From: Carposina sasakii
Lineage: Eukaryota; Arthropoda; Insecta; Lepidoptera; Carposinidae
NCBI GenBank assembly: GCA_014607495.2
Contig: CP053159.1
Location: forward strand, 6,207,501-6,271,500
DNA: 64,000 nt
Direction: 5' to 3'
Within the stretch, counting starts at the first letter, position 1, and every line of letters starts with the position of its first letter. The notes beneath the pieces are model-generated. The model was given only the letters and a program-made list of their open reading frames with translations. It had not been told where the DNA came from and made no database searches. Below, piece by piece: positions 45,786 through 57,959 of this stretch. Made by a program: the position numbers and the translations under genes.

Positions 45786-46380
45786 CATCCCGATAGCTAT
45801 ACACTAGCCAAATCTGGCAAATACTAACATAATAATAACACTTTTTGTAAACTAAAAACTGAATTTTTTTATCAACTAAAAACCTATAATTCAATACTAA
45901 ACACAAGAAAAATTTATCGCCCGCACCAAGTACCTAATTTTTCAGAAGAAGTGGCCTATAATGCATTATTCTAAATCAGAAATTAAAAAGTTATTTCATT
46001 TCAAGTTACTATGGAACATTTATGAACTACTTAGCAATAACATCCGGCTAATTGTAAAACACGCTAAAATAATAATTAGACCACTGTACAGGCGAGGCGT
46101 TACCTGCACCCATTTCGAGCTCCAAATGTGAACGCAAAGGTGCCAGGTAATTATTTTACAAAATTGCTCCCATTTATGGTGGCCATTAGTGCTAATGTTT
46201 GCACCCAAAGCACCCAACTTTGTGTCCCGTGAAAAATAACAACCGATCCATTTATAACCGCAGTATTTTTTAGCGGTGTTTCCAGTTCCGTATGTAGTGT
46301 GTTGCCAAAAAATTTGAATGGTTGAAGCCATTGTGAAATGATAAGGTATTCCCCACTGTTTATAAATCTCATTTATTGCA

Positions 46381-46647
46381 CATCATCATCATCATCATCA
46401 GCCTATTGCAGTCCACCGCTGGACGTAGGCCTCCCCCGGGGCACGCCACAAGACTGCCATGGGGGATATTTGCCCATAGTCACCACGCTGGGCAGGCGGG
46501 TTGGTGACCGCAGTTTGTATTTTGGACTATGTTGTCAACACGGGAGGCGCTGCTGCCCACTTCCCGGAAAACCTTAATCGCCTCGTACGATTCCCACGGG
46601 CAGACATGGGGTGGTCGAATTCTACTCTGCCGGCACCTCGCGGCCAA
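46381..46647 (+). repeat. full copy of 'cagtccactgctggacgta' repeat
   Basis: Starts at a (CAT)n run, 'catcatcatcatcagcctat', and ends 'ccggcacctcgcggcc'. The CAT run at the 5' side and fixed ends match 9188-9445. Its open frame is a copy of that repeat's frame, not a host gene. Confidence 0.75.
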
Positions 46648-46884
46648 TTATTGCAAATGTGATGTGTTAATTTAAACTTCTATAAACCCTCAAGTTACCT
46701 TGAGATATTTTAAATAAATTAAACCGTTCAAAGATTGCAGGCGCTATATAGCACTTTTAAAGTTATTTTGTTGCTGTTTTCACTTTATAATTTAATTACT
46801 ACAGTTGAAGAGGAATCTTCTAACTGATAAATAGACAAAACCCTCGAATGCCGTAAAATTTTTACCTTTGAATACCATAAAAAT

Positions 46885-47005
46885 TGTTATTAAATGAAAA
46901 AAAAATCACCCGAGTGAGACTTGAACTCACGACCTCTATCATACCGTGCTTTGCTCTAACCAACCAACCACTTTGAATATCACTAAATTTTTCTCTTCCC
47001 AATAC
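46885..47005 (-). mobile_element. diverged tRNA-derived SINE
   Basis: Minus strand has 'gagttcaagtctcactcggg' (B-box region) and a damaged A-box region with a duplicated 'ggttggttag', followed by a T tail. Confidence 0.55.
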
Positions 47006-47009
47006 GGAA

Positions 47010-49190
47010 CTCACCAACCGAGCGTATAAATAGTTTTTCTTCACTTACTCTTATCTAACACTAACCAAACGAGACAAAGGTATAGAGTGCGCACGAAATA
47101 ACCCAGTTCCCGGCAATAACGTAGTAAAGAGGTGATCCCTTTCAAGGGATGAGGCGGAGTGGCGAAGTCGAGATGTAACGCTCTCAGTCGGCCCCGAAGA
47201 AGCGCAAAGATGAATGGCTTTCAATATGAAATTGAATTCCGCGGTTCATTGCTTTTCAATTTGTTCGGGGGAACGTTCGCCGTCGCCGTTTACCCTCGAG
47301 TGAGGTGCCTGTATAACTTCTACAATACATGCTCAGATGTGGAGTGAGTGGCGCATTTTTCATCTGAGTATATATTTGGTACGCATGGAGATTTTTTGTG
47401 CCAAGTCCTTTAAGCAAGTATTATTACAAACCATCAAGAAGGTATAAAAGAGGAGGTGGGACTATGAAGTGAGTCGTGTGGCAATCGTGAGGCCATGACG
47501 TCATGATAGGGACGGAGCTTCAGCGCCAGTAGCTGTAACCACACGATTGTGATCCGAAATGTAACCGTATTAAAATTACATAGACACTAGCCCTTTTATC
47601 AGGGTACTTTTTTTTACTAAAACGTAGTATAATATTGCCATCTAGCGATAAGTAATTGCACGAGTAAAACAATCTTGAACCATATTGATAATGAGCAAGT
47701 AGTTTGACTAGGGTGTTTCTATGTAAATGGGCAGGGCTAAAGTGTCCAATAACTTTGGACACTTTAGCCCTGCTAGTTACTTAAAAATGTTCTTTATTAT
47801 TTGTGAAAGTAATATCACCCATACTGTTTTATGATTTTTGAAGTACTCCTAATTATATCCACTTACTGGATGTTTCCTTTGAACTTAGTAAAGTTGTACA
47901 ATTTTTACACCAAATTAATAATACGCAATTAGAACGGGCCTCCCAGAACGATAAACCGACCCGTGTAAGGAACTAATTTCGCTTCAAAGACCGTTTAGCG
48001 TTTCATTATTCGAAGCCCCCGCGGCCGAGGGCCCATAATCGTTGAATAGTATTACCATTACAACTGTCCAAGGGGTGCCAGATGCTGCAAACAACTTTAT
48101 TTCCCAAAAGGTCCTTTTAGACTCTAACGTCATATAGGAGAGACAAAGCAGTGGCATAACACTGTTGCATTTATATGAATATTGACGATTTATTTCTTAT
48201 AAAATTTTTATGATAACTACCGTTTCATATCTAAGCGTTTTAATGAAAAAACATGATACCTGTTACCACTTTCACTTCAATTAAATACCAATAATTAAAC
48301 ACCATTCAATAATCGCAGTGAATTGAAAACCAAACCATACCCCTCAATAAATGTGCTGGTAATAGTAAAAGCTACAATCATAAACGGGACGGGATGAGTA
48401 TAACAAACACAGCTGCCTTTTTCAAGTCTAGGGTGAAAGCTACTGGCATAAAAGTTCTTTTAGACGCCTTGATAAAATAGGAGGGGTGAAGCGGTAGGAG
48501 ACTGTCTTTTAAGTTTTGCACGATTAGACAACTTTGCTATGAGCTCCACTATTCTTTTAAATAATTTAGACCGCATCCATGAAGAATGTAGATTTAGAAC
48601 CTAAACAAAAATTGAATTAAATAAATAACAAATGTATTGATAAAATATCTAACTTGAAACTAATTTTAGGGCGAAGTCCCCCTTTTAAGACATGTGATTT
48701 AAACGAAAGTAGTTTACGTTTAAGAGACGAACCTTGAGCTAGTGTAGGTACCTATATGTATAGAAGTACCTAGTTGGTATTCTTAGATTAGTTAACTATC
48801 TAGCAAACCCTGTGTTAATTACTTCCAGTCCAGCTAAACAATTAATTATTAACCTGGTGGAAGAATACTGACTCAACGTATATTCCTCTATACGAAGACA
48901 ATTTAATTTTTACACAATATTTCGCTTCACCCATTCAGTTCAACTCTGTAACTCTTTTTACTCTACAACTAATTTTAACAAAATCATTTCAAGTAATAAA
49001 AGATATGTAATTGAATATCTTTATAAAAAAATAATGTTATTATATGCTTGTAAGTTGTTAGTGAGAGTAAAAAAATCGTATAATAATGGTTACAAAACCA
49101 ACGAAAATAACACTTTTCTGCTTTACGTTGATATTAACTTATTTAAGACGTTACGTTTTAAGATAAGCTGTGCATCTAGACATCTGATCT
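47010..49190. other. non-coding DNA with a perfect hairpin
   Basis: No gene recognised. Contains the hairpin at 47731-47773. About 47930-48110 is less AT-rich ('ccccgcggccgagggccc') and may be conserved or decayed sequence. Confidence 0.35.
47731..47773. repeat. perfect 19-bp hairpin
   Basis: Arms 47731-47749 ('gcagggctaaagtgtccaa') and 47755-47773 are exactly complementary with a 5-base loop 'taact'. The perfect, non-AT stem is unusual for random sequence of this composition. It may be the remnant of a foldback element or a structured RNA; no evidence decides. Confidence 0.7.
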
Positions 49191-49194
49191 TCTA

Positions 49195-49510
49195 TCTATA
49201 CGTACTCGTAATAAAAATGTAACGGATCGCTTTCTGTACATGGAAGATATATAAGAAAAAATATTATAGAATTTATCAACGCAATAGTACCCAAAACAAT
49301 GATTTTTGGAATTTTTGTCTCTTTGTCTGTGCGTTTGTACACGCTAATCTCAGAAACGGCTGAACCGATTTCGATGCAGTTTTCAGGAATATATTGTGAC
49401 AGGTCCCACTTAACATATAGGCTTTTTATCCCGGGAAAATGTTTTGATCCCGGATAATTTCGATTTTTTTTTCTGTAGTCCACGCGGACGGAGTCGCGGG
49501 CGTCCACTAG
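49195..49510 (+). mobile_element. Lep1-like non-autonomous Helitron, 316 bp
   Basis: Starts TC after A and ends 'gtcgcgggcgtccactag' before T. Matches 2283-2616 throughout. The 3' part is also shared with 10757-11236. Confidence 0.75.
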
Positions 49511-52500
49511 TATAAAATATACTTAACTACATATTTGAATCCTAAACAGTCTTAATTTATTAAGGATTATAATTTGTAGAAAAGCTTTTCAATCAATCAT
49601 TATTAATAATCTGAAGGTCGCAGACGCGTAGACAAATCTCTTAACATTTCGGCCGACAGTCACTGTAACTTTGTCCCTCAATATACGACTTGTACAGTAC
49701 ACACTATTGAGTGAGATATAACATCGACCAGTGACAATTCGCGCGACCTGTGAATATCCAAAAATTATCAAAATATTAAGTGTTCTAATGAAATCTCGGC
49801 TTTAGGAAGCAAATAGACTAATCGGAGACATGTAAAGTAGGTAATCGCGAGTATATTGCAGAGCCAGGTTATGTCTTCATGTTGCATGTCTTGATATAAA
49901 GGGAGTTAATAAAAAATCAGTCATTTATTTATTTGAAAAAAATATGAGTAGTAATATGAGAAGTATACGTAATATGAGAAGTATAATTGAGAGTAAATAA
50001 AAGTCATACAAATGAGGAATACCTATTTTGTTTATTGAAATAGTTAGGAACATATTAAAAATAAGGCAATCCGTCTTTTAACTAAAAAGTTTAAAATGGC
50101 GGCCACTTTTATTATTTTTGACATCGCAAATGTGTTTTGGAACTACCAGGAACCCCAGATGTAGAATTTGAAGACAATCTGGCCCTTAACTAAAAAGTTT
50201 AAAATGGCGGCTACTTTTATTATTTTTGACATCGGAAATGTGTTTGGGAACTTAAAAGACCGTCAGATATCGATTAACTAAAAAGTTCAAAATGGCGGCG
50301 ACTTTGATTGATTTTGAGATTAGATATTATTATTTAGCAATACAAAATGCGTTGTTATAATCGCAATTGTTTTCAAGAATCATTGTGTGCTATTATTACA
50401 ATCTAACTAGAGGAAAATATAAAATAATGCGAAAAAATCCGAACATAGTCCGTTCATTATTTTTAAGAGTCTTTGAGGGGTATAAAATTTATATCTAGCA
50501 ACTCAATAGAACTGTCAATCTCACCTCGTTCGCGCTATTTTTAAATTGAAAATGGTAAATTATTTCTTTCATTATTTATTAAAATATGGATAATTCTGCG
50601 TTACTTACCGATGATAATTTATTTCTGCCCAAGATTTTAGGCGTCCTTTGTAATTACGACAAAATTTTACTGCGCAACATGCCATTTTATATAATATATT
50701 TGTCACGTGACGTGTGCGTACCTAGTACTAGTTCTCTATGTGGTGCGTACCCTTGCCTAACATAACGGATACTGAGGAGCGAAAAAAGTTGTTAGGATGA
50801 ATAGTTCTCACTCCTGTTTAGGGACGTATTGGTAGACGTAAGCCTCAATCTGAGAATTTTATATAATCAAAGGTAGATGTGCATAAAAAGTTAGATTGCG
50901 TATCTAAAATCGGTGCGGTAAGCATGAGCAATAGTGTTGAAAAATCAAAAATAATCTAGTTATTTGTTACCAAGTTATTATTAATATTGTAAAAATAAAA
51001 AAAAAAACATCGTGTTTATGTCTTTTAGGATAATAACTTTATCATTATTATTATGATGAGGTCAGTAGATTCCTTCTTTCCTTAACCTCATTTTTGCTAA
51101 AGTACATTCAAATAATAACATCAGCTGATATATTTTCAAAGACCGTAAGAGAATAAGTGATTTAAGAAAACATCGAAAGAGAACAAGTTTAAAACAGTGA
51201 AATATAGAGTACCTAGCGTACCGTCACAGTCGAGTGCCAGCTAAACTTTTAGATGAATGCCCACAAGTTACCGCCGCATAGTTATAAACTTATTTATACC
51301 TTTAACCAACTGAAACTACAGGTATTCATATTTTTCACGTAAACGAAAATGATACTTAACAGTAATTTAAACTACTTTTATAATTTAACGTAAATTTAAA
51401 TACTAGGTACCTCAGAATTTATGCAATATCTTTGCATTCTTTGCCTACCAGTAAAAATCGAGAAATGATTCTTATGAAAAATAGTTTTTATTATATATAG
51501 GTAAATCATAGATACTTACACATCATAAATTATACTAATTTTTCTTTTCCCGATCACCTAAATAAACTTAGCATGAAAGTATATTGTACAGTATTAGAAT
51601 ATTTAAATGATAGCGAGCCATGGAAGTGAATTGTTTTAGCATCCCCAAGTTACGCAATCTATGTTTTACTTTTATATTTAGCTTAGTAGGTATAGTTAAT
51701 TTGTGTTGGTGAACCAGGTGACCAGAAGCGCTATTGTGTATCTAGCGTGACTTCTTCAATCTAATGTTATTACCAGATATAGGTATTATATATTTAAGTT
51801 CTGAATGCCACGTTTGCTCTTCTGTTCACATTTTACCGTCGGCTTATACTGTTGTACACAAATATATTTTTTTTATATTTTAGTTTAGTAGATACTTATT
51901 TGACATTGACTTGTACTCTGTGTACACATTTTTTTTTTATACAGTTTTAATTTGACATGGACCTGTACTTACATTGTGTAAGTGGGTATGTAATTTATGT
52001 ATATGAATTTAATTTTTCTCCAAATTGTGTTATGATAATTGAATTTATACACACTAAGTGAGTTAAGTATTACTATGATTATCTGATTTCTAATCCAATC
52101 TAAGATTCTTTTGTTATTATGTGACTTAGTTTTGACTGTGTCGCTGGGAGCTTTCCTGCTATTTCTTCTTCCAAGCAATGACACTTCACTGAAATAGTGT
52201 AACAGTAATAGTAGAATCATGCGGTGTGTCAGACCTAATGTTGGTTTTGCCATAAAGGAGAACTGTCTAGCAGCTCTCCTGGATTTCGTCTTTAGGCGAC
52301 CTTAACTCTTATTAGCTCCACGTTGGTGGCTATTAAGCCCCGAATTGCCAACTTGTGCCTTACAGACCGTAACAAATCGCACCATGGGGTGGTGACCGTT
52401 GCCAAAGCAAAAGCTATGCGATTTATTTTTTTAGGTTGCTTAAATTCACCTCCTTTTTTTTGTTTGGTAGCGGTTTCATTTTGGGGTGCGAACATAGAAA

Positions 52501-53245
52501 GTAACATATAAAATGACCATCGACAAACAAGTTGTTAATGCTTTCATGTCGAATAAATGATTTTGATATTTTTGAATTTTGTAAATCTCTAAGGTAATAT
52601 CACCAGAAAATTACATTCTTTGAAACACAATAATACAGCAGTAAAACCATTTTGTAAATAGAGATAATAAAAACCTACTGCGCAGAATTTCATTCCGAAT
52701 CTGTATGTATGTAATGAAAATAATTTAACAATAACACGGATTTGTGAGTAGGTACATCTTTGAGCTTGATCCCTAGTATTGAAATTGGTCATAAGTCGGT
52801 GCTCGTAATTTTTTAGAATTAATCCTATCACAAGAATTAATTTGATTAATTGTTTGTTTTAGTTCTAGTCGCATACGTGCGGGGACAGTGCGGGATTTTG
52901 AACGTCTCAACACTGAGAATTATGGAGAGCTCCCATGAAGAAAGACCATGGAAGTGGCAGCGAGGGCAGTACTGGTAAGGTCTTGCATATTACTTCCCTT
53001 AAATATACAGTTCATATAATTTTATACTTCAAACGGGATTCGATCCAGCGTCCGTTCATTTTACACTGTCCGGTTATTCTATCTAGGTGGAAGGTAAAGT
53101 TAAAGACGAATGCCCACAAAGTTACGCTGCAACAGTGTGTGAAGTTGCTTTTGTGTGTTCAAGAATCTGGTCCAAAGTTGACCTGGAATTTACACGTTAG
53201 TAAGTTTGAATGGTACCTATGTGTAGCGAATTTTCAGATATAATA
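49511..53245. other. unassigned non-coding DNA with a three-copy repeat
   Basis: Apart from the tandem repeat at 50075-50320, no gene or element is recognised. The segment 52240-52510 is less AT-rich with open frames on both strands, but without a protein pattern. Confidence 0.35.
50075..50320 (+). repeat. three-copy tandem repeat, about 100-120 bp unit
   Basis: The block 'aactaaaaagtttaaaatgg' followed by 'cggcnactttnattattttt' recurs at about 50078, 50189 and 50275, with 'gacatcgnaaatgtgtttt' following the first two. The units diverge by substitutions, so the array is not new. Confidence 0.75.
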
Positions 53246-53280
53246 ATAGAACCGTTTTTCCCCCGAAGGGTATAAAACGG

Positions 53281-53455
53281 ATATTTAGGTTTCAGTCGAA
53301 GCTTGAACCACTTGAGATTACGCGCTCTCCCTCTCAACCTATATCTGTCTCTTTCTCTTCCCTTTAGTCTATGTTCACCTGCCCTGTGGCGCCATCTGTA
53401 ATGTGTGTATGAGTTTTCCTTTTGAAGCAGCACGCTGCGGCCATATTGCCCTCAG
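53281..53455 (+). repeat. DIRS inverted terminal repeat (3' side of the genes)
   Basis: Shares 'gcttgaaccacttgagatta', 'caacctatatctgtctcttt', 'tagtctatgttcacctgccc' and 'ttccttttgaagcagcacgc' with the complement of 58388-58565. A CT-rich run differs in length between the two. Confidence 0.9.
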
Positions 53456-53486
53456 TTCCATAACAAGCCGGCAAGGCCCTGAAGGG

Positions 53487-53587
53487 GTGGTTCAAGCTTC
53501 GGCTGAAACCTAATTATCCGTTTTATACCCTTCGGGAGAAAAACGGTTCTATTTAGGTGTTCGAGCCTTCAGCTTGAACCACTCGAG
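53487..53587 (+). repeat. DIRS internal complementary region
   Basis: The first half (53487-53552, 'ttatacccttcgggagaaaa') is the complement of the left outer end 53246-53308. The second half (53551-53587, 'atttaggtgttcgagcc') is the complement of the right outer end at 58530-58565. The halves meet at the two bases 'at'. This is the circle-junction template of DIRS elements. Confidence 0.88.
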
Positions 53588-53689
53588 ATGTGTTTTCTAT
53601 CTGCCGGCGTGCTGCAAGAAGCGTACTGTGATCTAGATTAAATTTGTTATGTTAATAAAAGTGTTTTAAATTATAATCATCCATCCTGC

Positions 53690-54470
53690 TATAATGGTTC
53701 TGGAGGCTGCCTTCACACTACCCCTAGTTGTGATAAAAAGACTTGTACTTTTATTAGCTCTCCGGACTTCTGAAGTTTCGATCAGTTTTTTTACTCATAG
53801 TGGTAAGTTTAGTCTATCTAAAATGCTTTGGTCAGAGGATAATAACCACCCTGACTGTCTAAAAGTTGTTGAATAAGTTTTCGAGCCATATTCAGGCAAG
53901 AGAATGATATTATCTCCTACGTATTCCATATATCCGGTTTCCACTTTTAGGAAAGACAAGTCATGGATTCTTCTTCCTGATGCTAGCAGTAATAACACTG
54001 CAGTATGTCTAGACACCGAATAAAGATTATCATTAACATTGTAAGTCTCCAAAAACTGTATAAAATCGGCCATATTCTACGTCAAAGGTTTCTTTGCTGG
54101 CGGTCGTTTAGAAAAAATGCCCGTTATGACATGTCTTTTAATGGATGTGAACCCAGCTGGCTTCCATTTATTGGATTCGCAAAAGTCTCACTGATTTGTG
54201 TAGCAATATAGTGCGTGGGGCTGGTTTAAGCTGTATATGCAAATAGCAAAGGTACTTTGCTAAATCTGGCGCTTGTGGATTATCTGCTGGGACATTATTG
54301 AAAAATGCCCATCTTTTCCATCTTTCCCACGCAGGCTTATAAGTTTTCATGGTCGTAGCCCTCCAACAAGCTTCTAATATGCCTACTTCAGCCAATTTTT
54401 TACGTCCAGTCCAATTTTTTACGTGACAAACCCAGCCCGAAGCATGCAGACTGCTAATTTTAGTATATCT
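53690..54470 (-). pseudogene. truncated tyrosine recombinase of the DIRS-like element
   Basis: The N-terminal core-binding domain (about 54400-54180: ILEACWRATTMKTYKPAWERW, then APDLAKYLCYLHIQ) is in one frame. After frameshifts, the 92-codon frame at 53795-54073 gives ADFIQFLETYN and box I, LLLLASGRRIHDLSFL, with the catalytic Arg. Beyond its stop a further frame gives LFITTRGSVKAASRTIIAGWM (near 53700). The C-terminal part with the His-x-x-Arg box and the Tyr nucleophile is missing; sequence passes directly to the internal complementary region. The enzyme cannot be active. Confidence 0.85.
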
Positions 54471-55114
54471 ACCGCAGGCGATGGCATGTTTGTTTGCAAA
54501 TCGATCAGGTGTATCCGTAGAGTTGGGATTAGAAGTGGAGGCCGCAATGCTCTCTTTATCAGCTCCGTTTTCCAATGAGGACGTTCCCACATGGGTGCTA
54601 CAAACAGGTAAGTTCCCCTTGATCTCTCGAGATGGTAAAGAACTCGTGGGATCAATGATGGTGGGGAGAAAATCCAGCCTAACTTGTGCTCCCACGTCCT
54701 GCAGAAAGCAGTTTCTCCCTGTTTGGTTAAGTAAGCTACTGATGTGCGATTGTCTGATTGAACCATCAATGATTGTCTCCGCAGCTTTTCTTGCAGACAC
54801 TTTAGAACTTCGTAGACCGTCCAGAGTTCTTTGTATTTGCTGTGCCAGTGTCGTTGTTTTACTGACCAGGTTCCCCAAAGCTTGTGACCGTTTATTGTAG
54901 CCCCCCAACCGCTGTTTGAAGCATCTGTGGTTATGAAGATAGTTGCTGCGGTATAGTGCATACTTGTAGTTTTGGAAGCATTTTTTATCCACCAGTACAT
55001 TTCTGCAGCAGCTTGGTTTGTTATAGGCAACTTGGCATGTAAATTGATGTGTTTTTGAAGCGACTTTTCCGTTCTTTGAAGATTTCTGCAATGAAGGCGA
55101 CCCAGCGGAACCAC
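54419..55114 (-). pseudogene. RNase H domain of the DIRS-like element
   Basis: A 231-codon open frame. Residues about 62-72 give ITTDASNSGWGA with the first catalytic Asp. HSKYKELWTVYEVL supplies the Glu, and MVQSDNRTSVAYLTKQG the next Asp. This is a typical DIRS-group RNase H that removes RNA from the hybrid. The overlapping 317-codon frame (54168-55121) is a shadow over this stretch, and only its last third is real (YR). The upstream link to RT is broken by a stop, so the polyprotein cannot be made whole. Confidence 0.85.
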
Positions 55115-55139
55115 AAACCATCCCTAATTATTCTAGTCG

Positions 55140-55888
55140 GGTTACTGGTATTTTTGATGATTTCTGGTTGTTTATCATCCATCCTAACTTTTTCAGTTGG
55201 TCTTCTATGTGGAGCTTCTGTTCTAGCAACGTTTGGGGGCAGTGGTGTACAATCAAGAAATCGTTTATTTATTTATTTAGACACACTTACAGAACATCCA
55301 TTAAGAGCAACAATAATTACACTTACAACTAAAAATCGTCGAGATAAACCACTATTTTGATACCTTGTTGACGAAAATAATGTGCTAGTCTATTGGTAAT
55401 TTTTGCAAAAATTGAGGGCGCGCTTGCTAATCCAAAGGGCATGTCGCTTGATATATTTTTCCCCCATAGGCAAGAGACCGGTATCGCCGGTGACTTTTTC
55501 GTATAAGTATGTGGTAATACGCCTGTGAAATATCTATTTTCATCGTGAAATCATTTCTTTCTATGATCGTAGGTATCCTTTGATGGTTCAGAAGATGAAA
55601 CTTTTGTGTCACTACGAAATTGTTGAGCCTCTTGAGGCTGAAAATTGTGCGATTTGACCCGTCTATTATATTATAGAAAGGAATCCTCTCTTCTGTTTGT
55701 ATTCCTGGATCGCGCCTGATAACACCATTTTCTGAATTTCTTGTGTCATTTGATCTGATTCCTTTGTTTGATATTTCTTCACTGTATCTGGATTCAAAGT
55801 TATCATCACTGGTTTTGATTTGAACGGGATTCTGTAACCTTGTGTCAAAATTTGTAGTATGGTTTTTGAAGTGCCTATTCCTTTCCAT
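55140..55888 (-). pseudogene. reverse transcriptase of the DIRS-like element
   Basis: The N-terminal linker is in one frame (YRIPFKSKPVMITLNPDT at 55666-55848, up to QKMVLSGAIQE). A frameshift leads to a second frame (55427-55700) with IFSLKRLNNFV and the catalytic MKIDISQAYYHI. A further shift gives PFGLASAPSIFAKITNRLA and VVYLDDF near 55334-55400, with a stop directly after the Phe. The thumb region near 55140-55230 reads LLEQKLHIEDQLKKLGWM. About 55258-55325, between YLDD and the thumb, does not match the family and may be a small insertion. All catalytic motifs are present; the frame is lost. Confidence 0.85.
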
Positions 55889-56097
55889 TCCTATGTGTAA
55901 AATTGTAACTGTCCTGCTTTGAATGTCTGAGAGTCATTTTCGACTTGAAGGGTTCCACTTCTTTTTATCGGGATTTGTATTCCTTGGTTTACCACTATTG
56001 TGTTTTATAGTAGGGACCCAGTTTGGTTCGTTATGACGTGGTCTTTTAATTGGGTTTTTGCTCTGAAAGGAGTATAATAGTCTCCTTTTCTCTCATG

Positions 56098-57672
56098 TCA
56101 CCTTGTTTCTCCTGCTTTATATTTTCTGTTGAATTTGGACGGAAAAAACTTGTGTGTGCCTCCTTGTTGTTTAATAGCGTCGGAGAGCTTTTCATCGTCA
56201 AACAGACGATATTCTGTAGGAGGAATATCTTGTAACAAACCCACGAGCACTTTATTCTTTGGTCTGTAGGTGCTCCTCCTCATCCTCAGTACCTCGCTTT
56301 TACGTCCGCACACATATTGAAGGAAGTCATCGGAGCTTTTGCGAAATTTTGAGTCTATGGCTAAAAAGTCGTAGCCTACTTTCTGTCGGATACTATTAGG
56401 TAAATTGTCACATACTTCTTTAAATATCTTACGTTGTTGTAATAATCCATATGTGATGGCACCTAAGGAATGGTCAAATTTTTCCAGGAGCGCTATTGAT
56501 GTTAATGGTTTAAAATGTGATTGGTTTTTAGGGAACGAAAAGCTGGAGATTCTTGGAACTGCTTCTGTACATCAGAATATCTTAAGTTGCCCCAGCTTTG
56601 CATTCCTAACCTTTGGCACTCTATCCCTTGTTTTAAAAGTACAGGGTTGGCTTTTGATTACTTGCTTTCCTTTTCAATAGTATTCGGCTCGAAGTCATAG
56701 CTTTTGTATTGACTCTCTGTCTCCTCAATTTCTTGAGACTGTTTTGAAAAGTCTAACTGTTGCTGCATTTCCGAAATTTTAGCATTTAGGCTATTTTCAC
56801 GATTAACCGAAACGGAGCCGATTCGTCTGCTTTTTAATTGTGAGAGCTCGCTATGCTGCTCTGGTTAGACTTCTATGTCGTCCGTACTATCTGGCAATGA
56901 GTCAAATGACGTATATAAAGCACCATCGTCAGTGGCCCGAGTATTCTCCAAGTTGGGTTTGTCTGGTGTTAGGTATTCCCTCAAAGATTTAATGCTCTGA
57001 TTTGTGTCTACCGAAACCTGAATCAGCTTGTTAAACATTTCAATTTGTTGTTGGAGCACCGCAGCCAAAAGATGGTCCGAACTTCCTTGTTCAATATGAG
57101 AAGTGTTTCTGCGTTTTTCGTGGTGTTCGCTGGAATGCACGGGAGAAAGACTTCTTTTCTTTGAGAATCCCGGTTGTGACCTGGGGGATTCCGTTGTACT
57201 TGAAGTCTTTTCATTTGTACTCTTAGCTTTTGACGTTTTCATAGGAGTGATCTGAGATCTTATTTTCGTTACTACATCCATAAATTTCATGTAACAGAAA
57301 TCGTGTATCATTTGCATAGTTTTATGTGGAGCATAGATCAGAGCTCTTCCTAATTCCCAAGTACAAAGCTTTCGCCTTATTTGTCTATTGGATCTCTCTG
57401 AAAGCGTGGAAATACCAAAGGCTTTTGCGAGGACTTCATTCGGTATCGCAAACCTCAGCTTAGCTTCGACAGTTTTCGGAATTTCTTCCCCAAATAACTC
57501 GGAGAATGAGTAATTGCAAATTTCCCATGTTCGCCAATCATCCGGGAATCTTTCTTCAATGTAGTCGACTAGAGTAGTCCAAGCTATCGTATCCGCATCC
57601 GGGGGCGGATTGAAAGCGATTTCACCGAGGGTTTTAATTCCCCTGACACCTTTTTCGCTTTCTCACAATGAA
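56098..57672 (-). pseudogene. gag of the DIRS-like element
   Basis: From just after a stop at about 57673 the frame is open through VDYIEERFPDDWRTWEICN and FGISTLSERSNRQIRRKLC into the 150-codon ORF 56865-57317. That ORF has a basic, Ser/Pro-rich segment (KKRSLSPVHSS) and a helical stretch (VLQQQIEMFNKLIQV). After a break it resumes in other frames as a coiled-coil-like region (ISEMQQQLDFSKQS, about 56780) and ends with YVCGRKSEVLRMRRSTYRPK...AIKQQGGTHKFFP (56098-56340), a conserved C-terminal block of DIRS-type Gag. At least two frameshifts. It would form the particle that holds element RNA. Confidence 0.75.
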
Positions 57673-57959
57673 ACGGTAAAAAAAACGAGATATGGTAAGT
57701 GGTTTAATTTGAGCCACAGATTTTTCATGGGTAGAAGCGGTTATAACCCATAGGGTTTAAAGAGCGCCTTCCAGCCTGACGGCGCGGATTCAGTCCCCCG
57801 TCAAGAGCCTGTATCCCTGAATCTTAATCCATGTACGGGTTTTAAGGTTATTGTTATCCCAAACAGGGTCAACTAGACGGCCTGCCAAGCTCAATATTGT
57901 TCGAAACTCACATTGCCAAAGATCTGGCATTTGTTTTACGGTCCAATATATATAGTAAT

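Noticed and set aside
54481..54900. 139-codon plus-strand frame
   Set aside because: Antisense of the RNase H pseudogene; no domain of its own.
54168..55121. 317-codon frame as a single protein
   Set aside because: Its first two thirds are a shadow of the RNase H frame at 54419-55114 in another frame; only the last third matches the YR.
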